A stretch of 64,000 nucleotides of DNA from Flammeovirgaceae bacterium SG7u.111 (lineage in GTDB: Bacteria > Bacteroidota > Bacteroidia > Cytophagales > Flammeovirgaceae). Every line of letters begins with the position of its first letter. The stretch's first letter is position 1. Of this stretch, positions 25,409 to 35,775 are shown piece by piece. Position numbers and translations under genes: made by a program. A model generated the notes under the pieces. It was not told the origin of the DNA. It worked only from the letters and a program-made list of their open reading frames with translations, and searched no databases. The stretch covers positions 2,991,635 to 3,055,634 of the forward strand of contig CP139021.1 of the NCBI GenBank assembly GCA_034044135.1, written 5' to 3'.

Positions 25409-26557
25409 TCAATGATCGAACAAAAGCATAAATCTCACACCCGGTCCTTTCATGTTTGAGGTTAGGGCAAGGTTGTTGTCTTGGATGCCTGTAGTGCCTG
25501 AAGAATCAGGTATATAAAATGCCATTACATACGTGGTGATTCGGCTGAATGTATGTTGGTAGTTTAGAAAAAATGAGCCTAGTTTGTTCGTCCAATCGAA
25601 GTAGGCAACCGTGGTAAGGTTGTCAAACATTCCCATTGGGTAGGAGAGAGTTGATGCCGTTATATGTGATTTGTTTTCGAGGGCAAAAGCTTTTTCGTCG
25701 AGCGAATTTACCAGATGTTCTGCCACTACGTTCAGTCCGTTTCCCAAGGCGAAGGTGTAATCCATTCCCAAATTAAACATGGTGTGGTTGGTAAAAAGGT
25801 TCAAGTTCTTGCTTCGGTGAATCCAAGAAGCTTCAAACCATAAGCCTATGCCAATGTCCCATTTTCCATCTAGCCCGTAGCGGTTTTCAGGTATTTGTTC
25901 TAAACTGGTTTCTCCCAAAATATCAGCGGCATTTGCCGTGCGATGATGGTAAGTTGCAGCTATTTCCCCATTGGGTACAGGGTATTGGAGCCTTCCTCCA
26001 AACTCAGGGCTTTTATAACTTGGAATTACATCCCAGCCTCTTGCGTCGGTTTTCCCATATAGTCCCCAAAGCCAGATGTTTGCATTATTAAGGAAATAAT
26101 ATCTTGCTAAGGCTCCATAAACCCCGTTGGTGAGTTGGAGCGGATCGCGAGGGTCTATTTCATCGAACCACATGAGTGGCCGTAGGATTGCTGCCGACCC
26201 AAAGTTGATTTTTTGAAGACCGACCCGCAATTCGAACTGATCTGTTGAATACCTTGCCCAAGCTCGGTAGGGCTGGATATTTGCATCGGTGTTTATGCTG
26301 TCCAGCTCGCTAAATGTAGCACTGGCAAACATATTCGCCGACACCTCGTAATCGATAAAGCTGGTAGAATCTATCTTGAATTCTTGGGAAAGCTCGGGGA
26401 TGTACCTGCCGCCAAAAAGCCAGCTTGGGTCGGCATCTGGGCTGTAGCTGCCGAAGCCCGAAAGCTGTCCCTTGTAGCGAGGCAGGTTCTTTTTTTCTTG
26501 CCCCAGTGCGTTGGGTTGGAGAAGGAAAATTAGGATTGCTATGGAGAATAATTGTTT
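25409..26557 (-). CDS. Outer-membrane beta-barrel protein of the ABC export cluster
   Basis: 382 residues starting MKQLFSIAILIFLLQPNALG (signal peptide); an in-frame Met ten codons earlier lies inside the TetR gene and is not preferred. The mature part is a run of alternating amphipathic strands rich in Trp, Tyr and Gly (FELRVGLQKINFGSA, GLWFEASWIHRSKNLN, FGGRLQYPVPNGE), as in porin-like DUF1302-type barrels. It sits between TetR and the ABC ATPase and would be the outer-membrane partner of the system. No exact family can be named. Confidence 0.75.
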   Translation of the reverse strand, partial: KQLFSIAILIFLLQPNALGQEKKNLPRYKGQLSGFGSYSPDADPSWLFGGRYIPELSQEFKIDSTSFIDYEVSANMFASATFSELDSINTDANIQPYRAWARYSTDQFELRVGLQKINFGSAAILRPLMWFDEIDPRDPLQLTNGVYGALARYYFLNNANIWLWGLYGKTDARGWDVIPSYKSPEFGGRLQYPVPNGEIAATYHHRTANAADILGETSLEQIPENRYGLDGKWDIGIGLWFEASWIHRSKNLNLFTNHTMFNLGMDYTFALGNGLNVVAEHLVNSLDEKAFALENKSHITASTLSYPMGMFDNLTTVAYFDWTNKLGSFFLNYQHTFSRITTYVMAFYIPDSSGTTGIQDNNLALTSNMKGPGVRFMLLFDH

Positions 26558-26564
26558 CATTTCT

Positions 26565-27131
26565 TTAAGCCCTAGGCATAATGCCATAAAAAAACAAGTT
26601 AGTCATCTCCCTCGTCAAATCTTCGGGAGGGATGTTCATGGAAGCGAGAGCAGGATTGGAAATCATATTCCTGAGTGCTTCGGTGTACATCGGAATCAAG
26701 TTGACGTTGAGGTCTTTTCGTATATCTCCTTGTTCTTGTGCGGTCTTGTAATCTGCCATTATTTTCCCAAGCATTTCTTGTTGCTTGCTGGCAAGGTAGC
26801 TTTGTAGCTCCGTATTGTCAAGAGAAATCAAATCATTCAAAAATTCAGTGCTGATATCTTCAGCCATTTTGAGTTTGAGAAAAATAGTTTGTTCGATTTT
26901 TTCAGGGAAAGAAATTTCCTTCGCCATTATTTCTTCGTACCAGTCAAAACTGGTTTTATATACCCCATCTAAAACGGTCTTGCAAATCTCTAGTTTGTTA
27001 GAGAAATTACGGTAAAAAGTCATTTTACTCACTTCTGCTTTTTCACAGATTTCTTCCACCGTCACCCGCTTGATGCCGAACTTCCAAAATAAGTCTTTTG
27101 CGGTCGATATGAGCTTTTCCTTCGCTTTCAA
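26565..27131 (-). CDS. TetR/AcrR-family transcriptional regulator
   Basis: 188 residues with an N-terminal HTH (FGIKRVTVEEICEKAEVSKM then TFYRNFSNK) and an all-helical ligand-binding C-terminus. The only usable start is a TTG; no ATG lies in frame before the HTH. It is the first gene of the cluster running down to the LolA-like gene, and a 9-bp inverted repeat lies 22 to 65 bases upstream of its start, so it is probably autoregulatory and controls the whole cluster. The inducer is unknown, though lipophilic compounds are usual for such systems. Confidence 0.9.
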   Translation of the reverse strand: MKAKEKLISTAKDLFWKFGIKRVTVEEICEKAEVSKMTFYRNFSNKLEICKTVLDGVYKTSFDWYEEIMAKEISFPEKIEQTIFLKLKMAEDISTEFLNDLISLDNTELQSYLASKQQEMLGKIMADYKTAQEQGDIRKDLNVNLIPMYTEALRNMISNPALASMNIPPEDLTREMTNLFFYGIMPRA

Positions 27132-27153
27132 TATCCTGTTACTTATATATTAT

Positions 27154-27195
27154 TATGTTACGAAAAAGATATCATATATAAATATACGTAACATA
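27154..27195. promoter_or_regulatory. Candidate TetR operator
   Basis: Perfect inverted arms TATGTTACG (27154-27162) and CGTAACATA (27187-27195) separated by 24 AT-rich bases lie directly upstream of the tetR start. A further half site, GTTAC, lies near 27138. Confidence 0.55.
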
Positions 27196-27234
27196 TTTGG
27201 ATTGGTTTATGAAAAGTTTCGGTTTGATACAAAA

Positions 27235-27268
27235 AAAAGCCCTCTGGAAATTAATCCAGAGGGCTTTT
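27235..27268 (-). terminator. Bidirectional terminator after dcd
   Basis: A perfect stem AAAAGCCCTCTGGA / TCCAGAGGGCTTTT with a 6-base loop lies 24 bases beyond the dcd stop on the minus strand. Confidence 0.9.
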
Positions 27269-27291
27269 GTATGGGTGAAATCTATATTTAT

Positions 27292-27828
27292 TTAAAACTT
27301 CGTCTTCCAAAGCATTGATTCTACAGGCTTTACCGTACGATTGTTGTACTTGGCACTGCTCTTTATATTGTAGTAGTTTTTAATATCACCTTCTACTTTG
27401 AAGTATATCAACTGCCCAACTGGCATATCGTAATAAACTCTCACCGCTTGGGTGACAGAAATCTCCAAGGTCCATGTGTTACAGAACCCTACATCACCTT
27501 TACCTGCTGTTGCATGAATATCAATACCTAAGCGACCAACACTTGATTTGCCTTCCAAGAAAGGGACATGAGCCAATGTTTCGGTATATTCTTTGGTTAC
27601 TCCTAAATATAATTTATTAGGCTGAAGAACGAATCCTTCTTCTGGTATTTCAAAAGTGGTGATCTTATTATGTTGCTTTGCATCTAGCACATCATTGTCA
27701 TAGGTAGCGAGGTACTTCCCCAAGTGCACATCGTATGAATTCGTGCCTAAGCTATTCGGGTCGAAAGGCTCAATGAGGATTTTGCTATTTTTTATTTCTT
27801 CTAAGATTTGTTTATCTGAAAGAATCAT
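27292..27828 (-). CDS. dcd: dCTP deaminase
   Basis: 178 residues. The conserved block EGKSSVGRLGIDIHATAGKG holds the catalytic region (Ser-Ser-x-x-Arg), followed by GFCNTWTLEI with the catalytic Glu. SYDVHLG and MPVGQLIYFKVEGD complete the dUTPase/Dcd fold. The enzyme deaminates dCTP to dUTP for thymidylate synthesis; whether it is bifunctional as in methanogens cannot be told. A 260-base gap without features separates it from ribD. Confidence 0.93.
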   Translation of the reverse strand: MILSDKQILEEIKNSKILIEPFDPNSLGTNSYDVHLGKYLATYDNDVLDAKQHNKITTFEIPEEGFVLQPNKLYLGVTKEYTETLAHVPFLEGKSSVGRLGIDIHATAGKGDVGFCNTWTLEISVTQAVRVYYDMPVGQLIYFKVEGDIKNYYNIKSSAKYNNRTVKPVESMLWKTKF

Positions 27829-28092
27829 ACTGCTCTATATTTTAAAATACTGTAAGTGACTGTTGGCTGACCCAAATGCCGACTTGGTTAATGGTTCATT
27901 TTTATGCACGCTGGCTTAAAAAGTGGGCAAAAATATAAACTTATGAGAACTTTAATGATGGTCACACCTTTTTTGTAAACAATTACTTTGTAAAACCATT
28001 ATTCTAGTCCATAACTCATAATGCCAGAACATCAAAAGTATACAATTGAAGGCTGAATGGGGCGTTTTGAAGGAAATAATTCGATGAAATTT

Positions 28093-29121
28093 TTAGAGAT
28101 TCTGATAAACTTTCAATTCGTCGGTATGAATAGGCTGTTTGCTGATCAGCTTGCCGCTGATACGAGGGGCGGGAATGCCCTCGCCGAACATAGTTTCCGA
28201 TGTGAAAATCCTTGCCTCATCCCAAAGCCCTTCTTTTATAAGCGAATGGAGAATTTGGCTTCCTCCTTCTACTATTACTGAATATAGCTTGTTTTCATGC
28301 AACTTTTCCAGTACTTGTTTTAGGAAGCTTTCTTCTTCAAGCTGAATGTATTTTAAGTTTTCTTGCTCCTCGTTTTTGCTTAGGTTAAAGCAAAGGGTAG
28401 GAATAGTCCCATCGAAAAGGTTAAGTTTGGGAGAAAGCTTCATGTTTCGGTCAATCACGATGCGAGTGGGGTTCTTGCCCGACCAATCGCGAACATTTAG
28501 GGTAGGATTGTCATGTTTGGCAGTATTGCTTCCAACTAAAATAGCATCTTCTTCAGCTCGCCATTTGTGCACGTACTGCCTTGAGCGTTGGTTACTTATC
28601 CATTTGGAGTCGAAGTTTTTTCTAGCTACAAAACCATCGGCTGTTTGTGCCCATTTGAGAATGATATAGGGTCTTTGTTTGGTCATGGAAGTAAAGAATC
28701 GCTTGTTTAGCTCCAGCCCTTGCTTTTCAAGTACTCCAGTTATTACCTCAATTCCTGCCTTTTTCAGTTTTTCCAACCCCTTCCCAGCTACCAAGGGATT
28801 AGGATCTACGTTGCAAACTATTACTTTTTTAGGTTGATGCTGTACCAAAAGGTCGGCGCATGGCGGAGTTTTTCCAAAATGGCTGCAAGGTTCAAGGCTC
28901 ACATATACATCGCTTCCTTTTATCTGCAATTTATCTTCTACCGAGTTCACCGCATTCACTTCTGCATGAGGACCGCCGTATTGTTGGTGGTAGCCTTCGC
29001 CTATGATAAGCCCATCTTTTACGATTACGCAGCCCACCATGGGGTTGGGGCTTACTGAGCCTATCCCGAGCTTTGCCAAGCCCAGTGCCCGTTCCATATA
29101 TTTTTCTTCTTCCGAATTCAT
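28093..29121 (-). CDS. ribD: Riboflavin biosynthesis deaminase/reductase RibD
   Basis: 342 residues. The N-terminal cytidine deaminase-like domain has GGPHAEVNA and PCSHFGKTPPCADL, giving the zinc His and two Cys. The C-terminal reductase domain has RPYIILKWAQTADG, DAILVGSNTAKHDNP and VIVEGGSQIL. It carries out the second and third steps of riboflavin synthesis from GTP. It is full length with all motifs; no riboflavin operon neighbours or FMN riboswitch are visible. Confidence 0.97.
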   Translation of the reverse strand: MNSEEEKYMERALGLAKLGIGSVSPNPMVGCVIVKDGLIIGEGYHQQYGGPHAEVNAVNSVEDKLQIKGSDVYVSLEPCSHFGKTPPCADLLVQHQPKKVIVCNVDPNPLVAGKGLEKLKKAGIEVITGVLEKQGLELNKRFFTSMTKQRPYIILKWAQTADGFVARKNFDSKWISNQRSRQYVHKWRAEEDAILVGSNTAKHDNPTLNVRDWSGKNPTRIVIDRNMKLSPKLNLFDGTIPTLCFNLSKNEEQENLKYIQLEEESFLKQVLEKLHENKLYSVIVEGGSQILHSLIKEGLWDEARIFTSETMFGEGIPAPRISGKLISKQPIHTDELKVYQNL

Positions 29122-29207
29122 CTTAGAACTACTATAATTGTCACCGATTGGTAACTTTATTTGTGATACGTTCGTATTAAGAAACTTGTAACCAAACCTT
29201 TCTTAGT

Positions 29208-29489
29208 ATGAGCAATATGAATCATGTTGAAAGTAACAATACCAAAGCGTTTTATTCCCTTGCATGGGCATCGTTTGTGATCGCATTTGCAGGTACGGTG
29301 GCAGGCTTAGTGTTGTTAGAAGTTTCTTTACCCGTAAAAGGCTTTTTTGCCATGTCGTACATTTTCAGTATTACCGCCTGTTTTACGGTGGCAAAGGTAG
29401 TAAGGGACAGGCACGAAAGCGACAGCCTTACCCGAAAAATAGAACATGCCAAAGCGCAAAAGCTCATCAATGAATATGTTGAGCCATAA
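29208..29489 (+). CDS. YiaA/YiaB-family two-helix membrane protein
   Basis: 93 residues. Two hydrophobic helices (FYSLAWASFVIAFAGTVAGL and GFFAMSYIFSITACFTVAKV) are followed by the typical VRDRHES, which matches the YiaA/B domain. Function unknown; it is an inner-membrane protein. It is divergent from ribD and convergent with eno. Confidence 0.82.
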   Translation: MSNMNHVESNNTKAFYSLAWASFVIAFAGTVAGLVLLEVSLPVKGFFAMSYIFSITACFTVAKVVRDRHESDSLTRKIEHAKAQKLINEYVEP

Positions 29490-29532
29490 AAGTATACTTC
29501 GAACCTTAACAAACAACTTCCATAAATAAACA

Positions 29533-29565
29533 AACCCCGCTATTTTTTTAGTAGCGGGGTTCTTT
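29533..29565. terminator. Bidirectional terminator between the yiaAB-type gene and eno
   Basis: AACCCCGCTA / TAGCGGGGTT form a perfect stem around a T-rich loop, 27 bases past the eno stop on the minus strand and 43 past the plus-strand stop. Confidence 0.85.
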
Positions 29566-29591
29566 ATGTCATCCTTAAAAAAGGTTGATAC

Positions 29592-30929
<1,338 letters not shown>

Positions 30930-31113
30930 CTAATGTACCCCTTGTCAATATAAAGTCTGTGTTACTTTAAACAGCTTTTGTGAATTAATGGCGGCAGAGT
31001 TTGCCAGGTATAAAATACAATGATTAATATCATATGTTCAATCTGACTTGAGCTGTGTTTTAAGCGAGTTTTATTCAAGTATTGGCAAGAAAAAAAGCAT
31101 AAAAAAATTCAAA

Positions 31114-33027
31114 TTATATGCTCATCATCTCAAGCTTGAGGTCAATTTCTTGGTTGAGCTTGTTGAAGCTATCCAAGATGCTTTTGGTTATGACTTCTTT
31201 TGCGGTGCTGTGCAATTCTTTGCTCATTAACTTGTTGAGTTGGGCGAGTAAATCGATCAATTCTTTTTGGTGGAGCATCTCTAGCAAGGGGCAGATTTGT
31301 TTGAACGCACGGCTGTAGTTAGCAGTGTTGTTTTTGTTTATCGCATCTAGTAATTTGTTGCGGTGTTCCTCTAGGTCGATGATCGAATTTTCCAACAGCC
31401 TGATTACTGCACTTTCCTTGTAGGCACAGAGTTTTTCTATTTTTGAAAAGTCGACCTGTTTCTTATAAATATTTGTCTGGCACAGGTTTTTATTCGTAGT
31501 TGGGTTAGATACGTTTTCTTTGAGCCATTTGGCAATCATTAGCTTGAGGGCATCGGGACGGAAAGGCTTGAGGAAATGGCTGGAAAACCCAGATGCTTGC
31601 ATTTTGAAAATTTCCTCATCAGTAATTTCTGCTGTCAATGCCAAAATAGGTAAGTCTTGTGTGAAGCCGAGTTCCATCTCTCTAATGCGCCTAGTGGTTT
31701 CAAAACCATCCATTCCGGGCATTTTCAAGTCCATCAATATGAGGTCATATTTCTTTCCAGAAATCTTTTCTATGGCTTCAAGTCCACTGGTGGCTGTTTC
31801 TAGGTCAATATTCCAACTGCTTGTATAGCCCTGCAGTAGCATGTGGTTGATGGTTACATCGTCCACGTATAATATACTCGCACTGGCAATACTGGCAGAT
31901 TGGAGGTCTTCATCGTTGGTTTGAACTTTTTCGAAAGGCAGTTGTACGTTGAACGTAGTGCCTATGCCAAGCTCGCTTTTGAGGGAAATTTCTCCTTTCA
32001 TCAGGTGGACGAGTTGCTGGACGATGGCTAAACCGAGACCTGTTCCCCCAAACCTGCGGGTGGTGTCTTTTCCTGCTTGGCTAAAAGCTTCAAATATTTT
32101 TTTGTACTGTCCTTTTGGGATTCCTATGCCTGTATCTTTTACTTGGAAGAAAAGTTTGTATTTACCATCATCGGCACAGTCAGGTTCATCTACTTGGAGG
32201 GTTACAGAACCCGATTCTGTGAATTTGAGTGCATTGCTGAGCAAATTATTGAAGATTTGGGAAAGCCGGGTAGGGTCTCCATAAACCTGATCGGTCACTT
32301 TGTCACTTATCTGGAAATTGAGCTTGATTCCTTTTTCCATTGCCTGAATTTTATAGATCAATTCTGTTCGCTTCAAGAACTCATACAGGCTGAAAGGGAT
32401 GTGTTCAAACACTACTTTGCCTGATTGTATCTTGGAAAAATCGAGTACATCGTTCACCAAGTTGCGAAGGTTTTCTCCCGAAGACCGCAAGGCACTCAAT
32501 AGTTTTATCTGATCTTTCCGAGGGTCGTTTTTCAAGAGCAGATTGCTCAAACCTAATATGCCATTGATCGGCGTCCTTATTTCGTGGCTCACGGTGGAAA
32601 GGATATTGGCTTTTGCCTTTAGGTTTTCCTCATTAGGTCTATTGGCAGGGCTGTTCACATACGATTGAAGAAGAGCTTTTATTACTTCACCTATCGAATT
32701 TGCTTCTGATATACCTTTTTTTGTGGTGTAAAAAATAAAGAAATCGAGTTGTGATTGAGCTTGTATATAGGTAAATGAACCAGGTAGTTTGAGTTCGGTG
32801 TCTTTTTCTTTAGTTGCTTTTTGCAGCAGCTTAGGGAAGTTTATATCCGTGGCATGGCTGCATACCGTGCTGAATTCTTTGTTGGAATTGACTTTTACAA
32901 GAGAAAAGGCTTCTATGTTAAAGATGGTTTTGAGGGCGCCTTCAAAAATGCCTATTGCTCCTTGCTCATCTTTGCAGGTGAGCAAGTTGTTGATGGATTT
33001 GAATGCTTTGTTAGCTAGATGTTCCAT
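31114..33027 (-). CDS. Hybrid histidine kinase: GAF-like, HisKA, HATPase, REC, degenerate HPt
   Basis: 637 residues without membrane helices. An N-terminal ~125-residue sensory region looks GAF-like. HisKA has ILSTVSHEIRTPINGILGLS with the phosphorylated His. HATPase has DVLDFSKIQSG, NNLLSNALKF, DTGIGIP and RRFGGTGLGLAIV. The receiver has VDDVTIN and the phosphoacceptor Asp in ILMDLKMPGMDGFE. The final ~110 residues form an HPt-like four-helix stretch, but the expected AH-x-LKG His motif is missing (FKQICPLLEML instead). The soluble kinase thus may relay to a separate HPt or act only through its receiver. The signal is unknown. Confidence 0.9.
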   Translation of the reverse strand: MEHLANKAFKSINNLLTCKDEQGAIGIFEGALKTIFNIEAFSLVKVNSNKEFSTVCSHATDINFPKLLQKATKEKDTELKLPGSFTYIQAQSQLDFFIFYTTKKGISEANSIGEVIKALLQSYVNSPANRPNEENLKAKANILSTVSHEIRTPINGILGLSNLLLKNDPRKDQIKLLSALRSSGENLRNLVNDVLDFSKIQSGKVVFEHIPFSLYEFLKRTELIYKIQAMEKGIKLNFQISDKVTDQVYGDPTRLSQIFNNLLSNALKFTESGSVTLQVDEPDCADDGKYKLFFQVKDTGIGIPKGQYKKIFEAFSQAGKDTTRRFGGTGLGLAIVQQLVHLMKGEISLKSELGIGTTFNVQLPFEKVQTNDEDLQSASIASASILYVDDVTINHMLLQGYTSSWNIDLETATSGLEAIEKISGKKYDLILMDLKMPGMDGFETTRRIREMELGFTQDLPILALTAEITDEEIFKMQASGFSSHFLKPFRPDALKLMIAKWLKENVSNPTTNKNLCQTNIYKKQVDFSKIEKLCAYKESAVIRLLENSIIDLEEHRNKLLDAINKNNTANYSRAFKQICPLLEMLHQKELIDLLAQLNKLMSKELHSTAKEVITKSILDSFNKLNQEIDLKLEMMSI

Positions 33028-33260
33028 ATATTGCTTTTGGCTATAGGGATGATCTTATGCAAAAAAGAAGTTCCTAGTTTCTAAGCATCTCTGCCCACTT
33101 TAAGTGGGTTTTTAGCAGTCTCAAATCTAAACAGTTTTATATCTACAGCTAGATAAGGAAATTTTTGCTCAAAAACAAGTTGAATATTGTTATTTTATAG
33201 GTAAAAGACCCTTTCAAAAAACTGATTTTTAGCAATAATTAAGATGTATATAAAAAAAAG

Positions 33261-33292
33261 TTTAGATAAGCCTAAAAAAGTAGTTATATTTG
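33261..33292 (+). promoter_or_regulatory. Bacteroidota-type promoter upstream of a small ORF and the metal transporter
   Basis: TTTA at 33261 and TATATTTG at 33285-33292, 20 bases apart, fit the TTTG / TANNTTTG consensus. A hairpin CCAAGG-TGTGGTAG-CCTTGG follows at about 33302, before the small ORF. The rest of the 33028-33335 gap shows no other feature. Confidence 0.5.
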
Positions 33293-33335
33293 TTCGCCTG
33301 TCCAAGGTGTGGTAGCCTTGGTCAACGATCACATT

Positions 33336-33479
33336 ATGAAGTGGTTCAAAGCTTTTGTTTATAAGCGAAAATGGAAATATTTTTACTTAGATGACCGGGA
33401 CGCCGACCGGGTACTTTTTGAAGGGAATAGCAGCCGCTGTGGAACATGTGCTATTTACGAGGAAAGTAATGAAATATAA
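33336..33479 (+). CDS. 47-residue small protein with a CxxC pair, upstream of the metal transporter operon
   Basis: ATG at 33336 opens 47 codons: it begins MKWFKAFVYKRKWKYFYLDD, continues DADRVLFEGNSS and ends RCGTCAIYEESNEI-stop. It is preceded by a promoter-like sequence and a hairpin, and ends 75 bases before the metal-binding lipoprotein gene. The basic, aromatic N-terminus and the Cys pair could bind a metal, but this is inference. No family is recognised. Confidence 0.5.
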   Translation: MKWFKAFVYKRKWKYFYLDDRDADRVLFEGNSSRCGTCAIYEESNEI

Positions 33480-33554
33480 GATAAAACAAATCTTTTGAAG
33501 CCTGAAGAAATAACTTTAAACAATTTCTATCATTGAATCATAAATACAAAAAGA

Positions 33555-34472
33555 ATGAACAGACTTTTTAAACTTCTTTTTTGGACATCTCTATCATTTG
33601 CCATTATTTCTTGCGAAAGCAAACCACAAGAAAACAGAGAAGGGAAGCTATATATAGTAACCACTACAGGTATGATAGAAGATGCCTTGAAAAATATAGC
33701 TGGCGATTTGGCGGAAGTGGAAGGGCTGATGGGACCAGGGGTAGACCCACACCTTTATAAGCCAACTCCTGGAGATCTCAAAAAACTGAGAGAAGCAGAT
33801 GTGGTTTTTTATAGCGGCCTGCACCTAGAAGGGAAAATGAACGATGTGTTTGAGAAATTTGGCAGGACGAAGCCAGTCTTTCCCGTTTCGGACGGAGTAG
33901 ATGAAGAGCGCTTGCTAGGGATTGAAAGTGGTGTGCACGATCCGCATATCTGGTTTGATGTGTCTATTTGGAAAGATGCTGTTGCCTATGCTGCCGTAAA
34001 ACTGGCTGAGGTGGACAAGGGAAACGCTGCAACTTATAGAGCAAATGCGGAAAAATATGTGAGACAATTGGTAGAGTTGGATACTTGGGTTGGGGGGCAG
34101 ATTGCCACCGTTCCTGAAGAAAGCAGGGTGCTAATTACCGCACATGATGCTTTTTCGTATTTTGGGAAAGCTTATAATATTGAGGTGAGAGGCTTGCAAG
34201 GCATTTCCACTTTGTCGGAGTTTGGCTTGAAAGACATGGGTGATTTGGTGAGTTTTATTTCTGAAAATAAGATAAAAGCGGTTTTTGTAGAATCTTCTGT
34301 ACCAGCAAAGTCTTTGGAAGCGGTAGTGTCTGGCTGCCAAGAGAGAGGGCATGATGTGAAAATAGGAGGGACGCTTTATTCGGATGCGATGGGCGCTGCA
34401 GGAACTCCAGAAGGCACCTACATCGGGATGGTGAAAGCAAATGTGAATACCATTGTTGGATCATTAAAATAG
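33555..34472 (+). CDS. Metal ABC transporter substrate-binding lipoprotein (ZnuA/TroA/MntA cluster A-I)
   Basis: 305 residues with a lipoprotein signal (ISLFAIISC-like; lipobox IISC, Cys about residue 20). The metal-binding residues of the TroA/ZnuA fold are in order: His in GPGVDPHLYKPTPGD, His in HDPHIWFDV, His in TAHDAFSYFG and Asp in GTLYSDAMG. There is no His-rich loop, which is common in strict zinc binders, so Mn or Fe are as likely as Zn. It is the first gene of a four-gene importer. Confidence 0.93.
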   Translation: MNRLFKLLFWTSLSFAIISCESKPQENREGKLYIVTTTGMIEDALKNIAGDLAEVEGLMGPGVDPHLYKPTPGDLKKLREADVVFYSGLHLEGKMNDVFEKFGRTKPVFPVSDGVDEERLLGIESGVHDPHIWFDVSIWKDAVAYAAVKLAEVDKGNAATYRANAEKYVRQLVELDTWVGGQIATVPEESRVLITAHDAFSYFGKAYNIEVRGLQGISTLSEFGLKDMGDLVSFISENKIKAVFVESSVPAKSLEAVVSGCQERGHDVKIGGTLYSDAMGAAGTPEGTYIGMVKANVNTIVGSLK

Positions 34473-34502
34473 GTCTGTTTTAGATCAGCAACCATAAGAA
34501 AT

Positions 34503-35294
34503 ATGGAAGAATTAAAAAGAGAAGACCGAGCGCTTGAGCTTCACAACCTAACGGTTACGTACGATAGCAAACCTGCTGTCTGGAATATCGATTATAAGTT
34601 GCCGAAAGGAAAACTGATTGGGATTATTGGGTCGAATGGCTCTGGGAAAACAACCATGCTGAAGTCTATAATGGGTTTGGTGAAACCGAGTAGTGGGTTT
34701 GTGAAGGTTTTTAATAAACCTTTGGTGGCCACGCGCGAAAAGGTGGCTTACGTCCCTCAGCGCAAGTCGGTGGACTGGGAATTTCCCGCAAGTGTGTTCG
34801 ATACTGTGCTGATGGGCAGGCTCAATAAGAAGAAACTGTTTTCTAGGACTTCTGCCAAGGACAAAGAAATTGCCTTGGAGTGCATAGCCAAGGTGCAGTT
34901 GGAGAAGTTTAAAAATAGGCAAATCTCGCAGCTTTCGGGTGGTCAGCAACAGCGGGTGTTTATTGCAAGGGCCTTGGCACAAGAAGCGGAGTTATACCTA
35001 CTGGACGAACCTTTTGCCGGAGTAGATGCGGCAACGGAAAATTCCATAATGGATTTGCTAAAGGAAATGCGGGACGAGGGAAAAACGATCATCGTTGTTC
35101 ACCACGACCTTCAGACTGCTCCCGAGTATTTCGATTGGTTGGTGATGGTAAATACAAGGCTTGTGGCGGTGGGACCGGCCGAGGAAGTATTCAATGAAGA
35201 AAACCTGAACGATACCTACGGTGGGAGATTGAACATACTCGCTAAAGTTGCTGACCTCATGAAGCAGTTCAAGCACCCTGTAAGGGAGAAGTAA
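34503..35294 (+). CDS. Metal ABC transporter ATP-binding protein
   Basis: 263 residues with Walker A GSNGSGKTT, signature LSGGQQQRVFIARA, Walker B YLLDEPFAGVD and H-loop VVHHD. VAYVPQRKSVDWEFPASVFD holds the Q-loop and matches the TroB/ZnuC branch. The start is 30 bases after the binding-protein stop. A CTAG array begins right after its stop codon. Confidence 0.95.
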   Translation: MEELKREDRALELHNLTVTYDSKPAVWNIDYKLPKGKLIGIIGSNGSGKTTMLKSIMGLVKPSSGFVKVFNKPLVATREKVAYVPQRKSVDWEFPASVFDTVLMGRLNKKKLFSRTSAKDKEIALECIAKVQLEKFKNRQISQLSGGQQQRVFIARALAQEAELYLLDEPFAGVDAATENSIMDLLKEMRDEGKTIIVVHHDLQTAPEYFDWLVMVNTRLVAVGPAEEVFNEENLNDTYGGRLNILAKVADLMKQFKHPVREK

Positions 35295-35296
35295 GT

Positions 35297-35345
35297 CTGG
35301 TTACTGGTTTCTGGATGCTAGTTACTGGTTATCCCAATGCCGTAA
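35297..35345 (+). repeat. CTAG-rich array directly after the ATPase stop codon
   Basis: CTGGTTACTGGTTTCTGG then CTAGTTACTGGTTATCCC and AATGCCGTAAA. It has the same order and polarity relative to transcription as the arrays at 21849-21900 and 25359-25408. Confidence 0.75.
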
Positions 35346-35356
35346 ATTACATTACC

Positions 35357-35460
35357 ATGAAGAGTTATAAAAATTTAGTTGTTTTAAAAATTCACCATTA
35401 ACGGATTTGAGTGAAGCTTATAATACACTTGGAAAGAAGTTGAACAAATTTATTCAATAG
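35357..35460 (+). pseudogene. Internally deleted four-helix-bundle (S23/IVS family) gene
   Basis: ATGAAGAGTTATAAAAATTT (MKSYKNL) opens as the copy at 21723 does. Some 30 bases later the sequence jumps to the C-terminal codons AATACACTTGGAAAGAAG, reading YNTLGKKLNKFIQ-stop, which matches YNTLGKKLNKFIQ of the other copy. About 270 bases are missing. The preceding array ends with AATGCCGTAAA. Confidence 0.75.
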
Positions 35461-35486
35461 ACTATATCACGGTTTGCGGCATTAAG

Positions 35487-35654
35487 TACACTGTAAACTA
35501 AATAACCGAGTTTTTTAATGATGCTTATTGTTTTGATTTTTAGACCCTGCTGACAGTTACTAGATGCTAGTTGCGGGTTACTAGTTTCAACTAAGTAATG
35601 AGTTGATTAACTGTCTTTTTCTTAAAAAGGGAAAGATTTTTTTTAAGAAAAAAC
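35487..35654 (+). repeat. 165-bp intergenic repeat R1, copy 2
   Basis: Second copy of 9253-9417, same orientation, differing at scattered bases and small indels. It carries the same A/T palindrome at its end and an internal CTAG-rich stretch. Confidence 0.85.
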
Positions 35655-35775
35655 TAGCAATCGCAGCGGCGAGCCGTCAGCAACAATCAATTACAGTGGC
35701 AAATCAACAATAGGCTTATTTAAAAAACACGAAAACTTAGTTTACAAGGTATTAAGGATGTTTCTGAAAAAAAAT

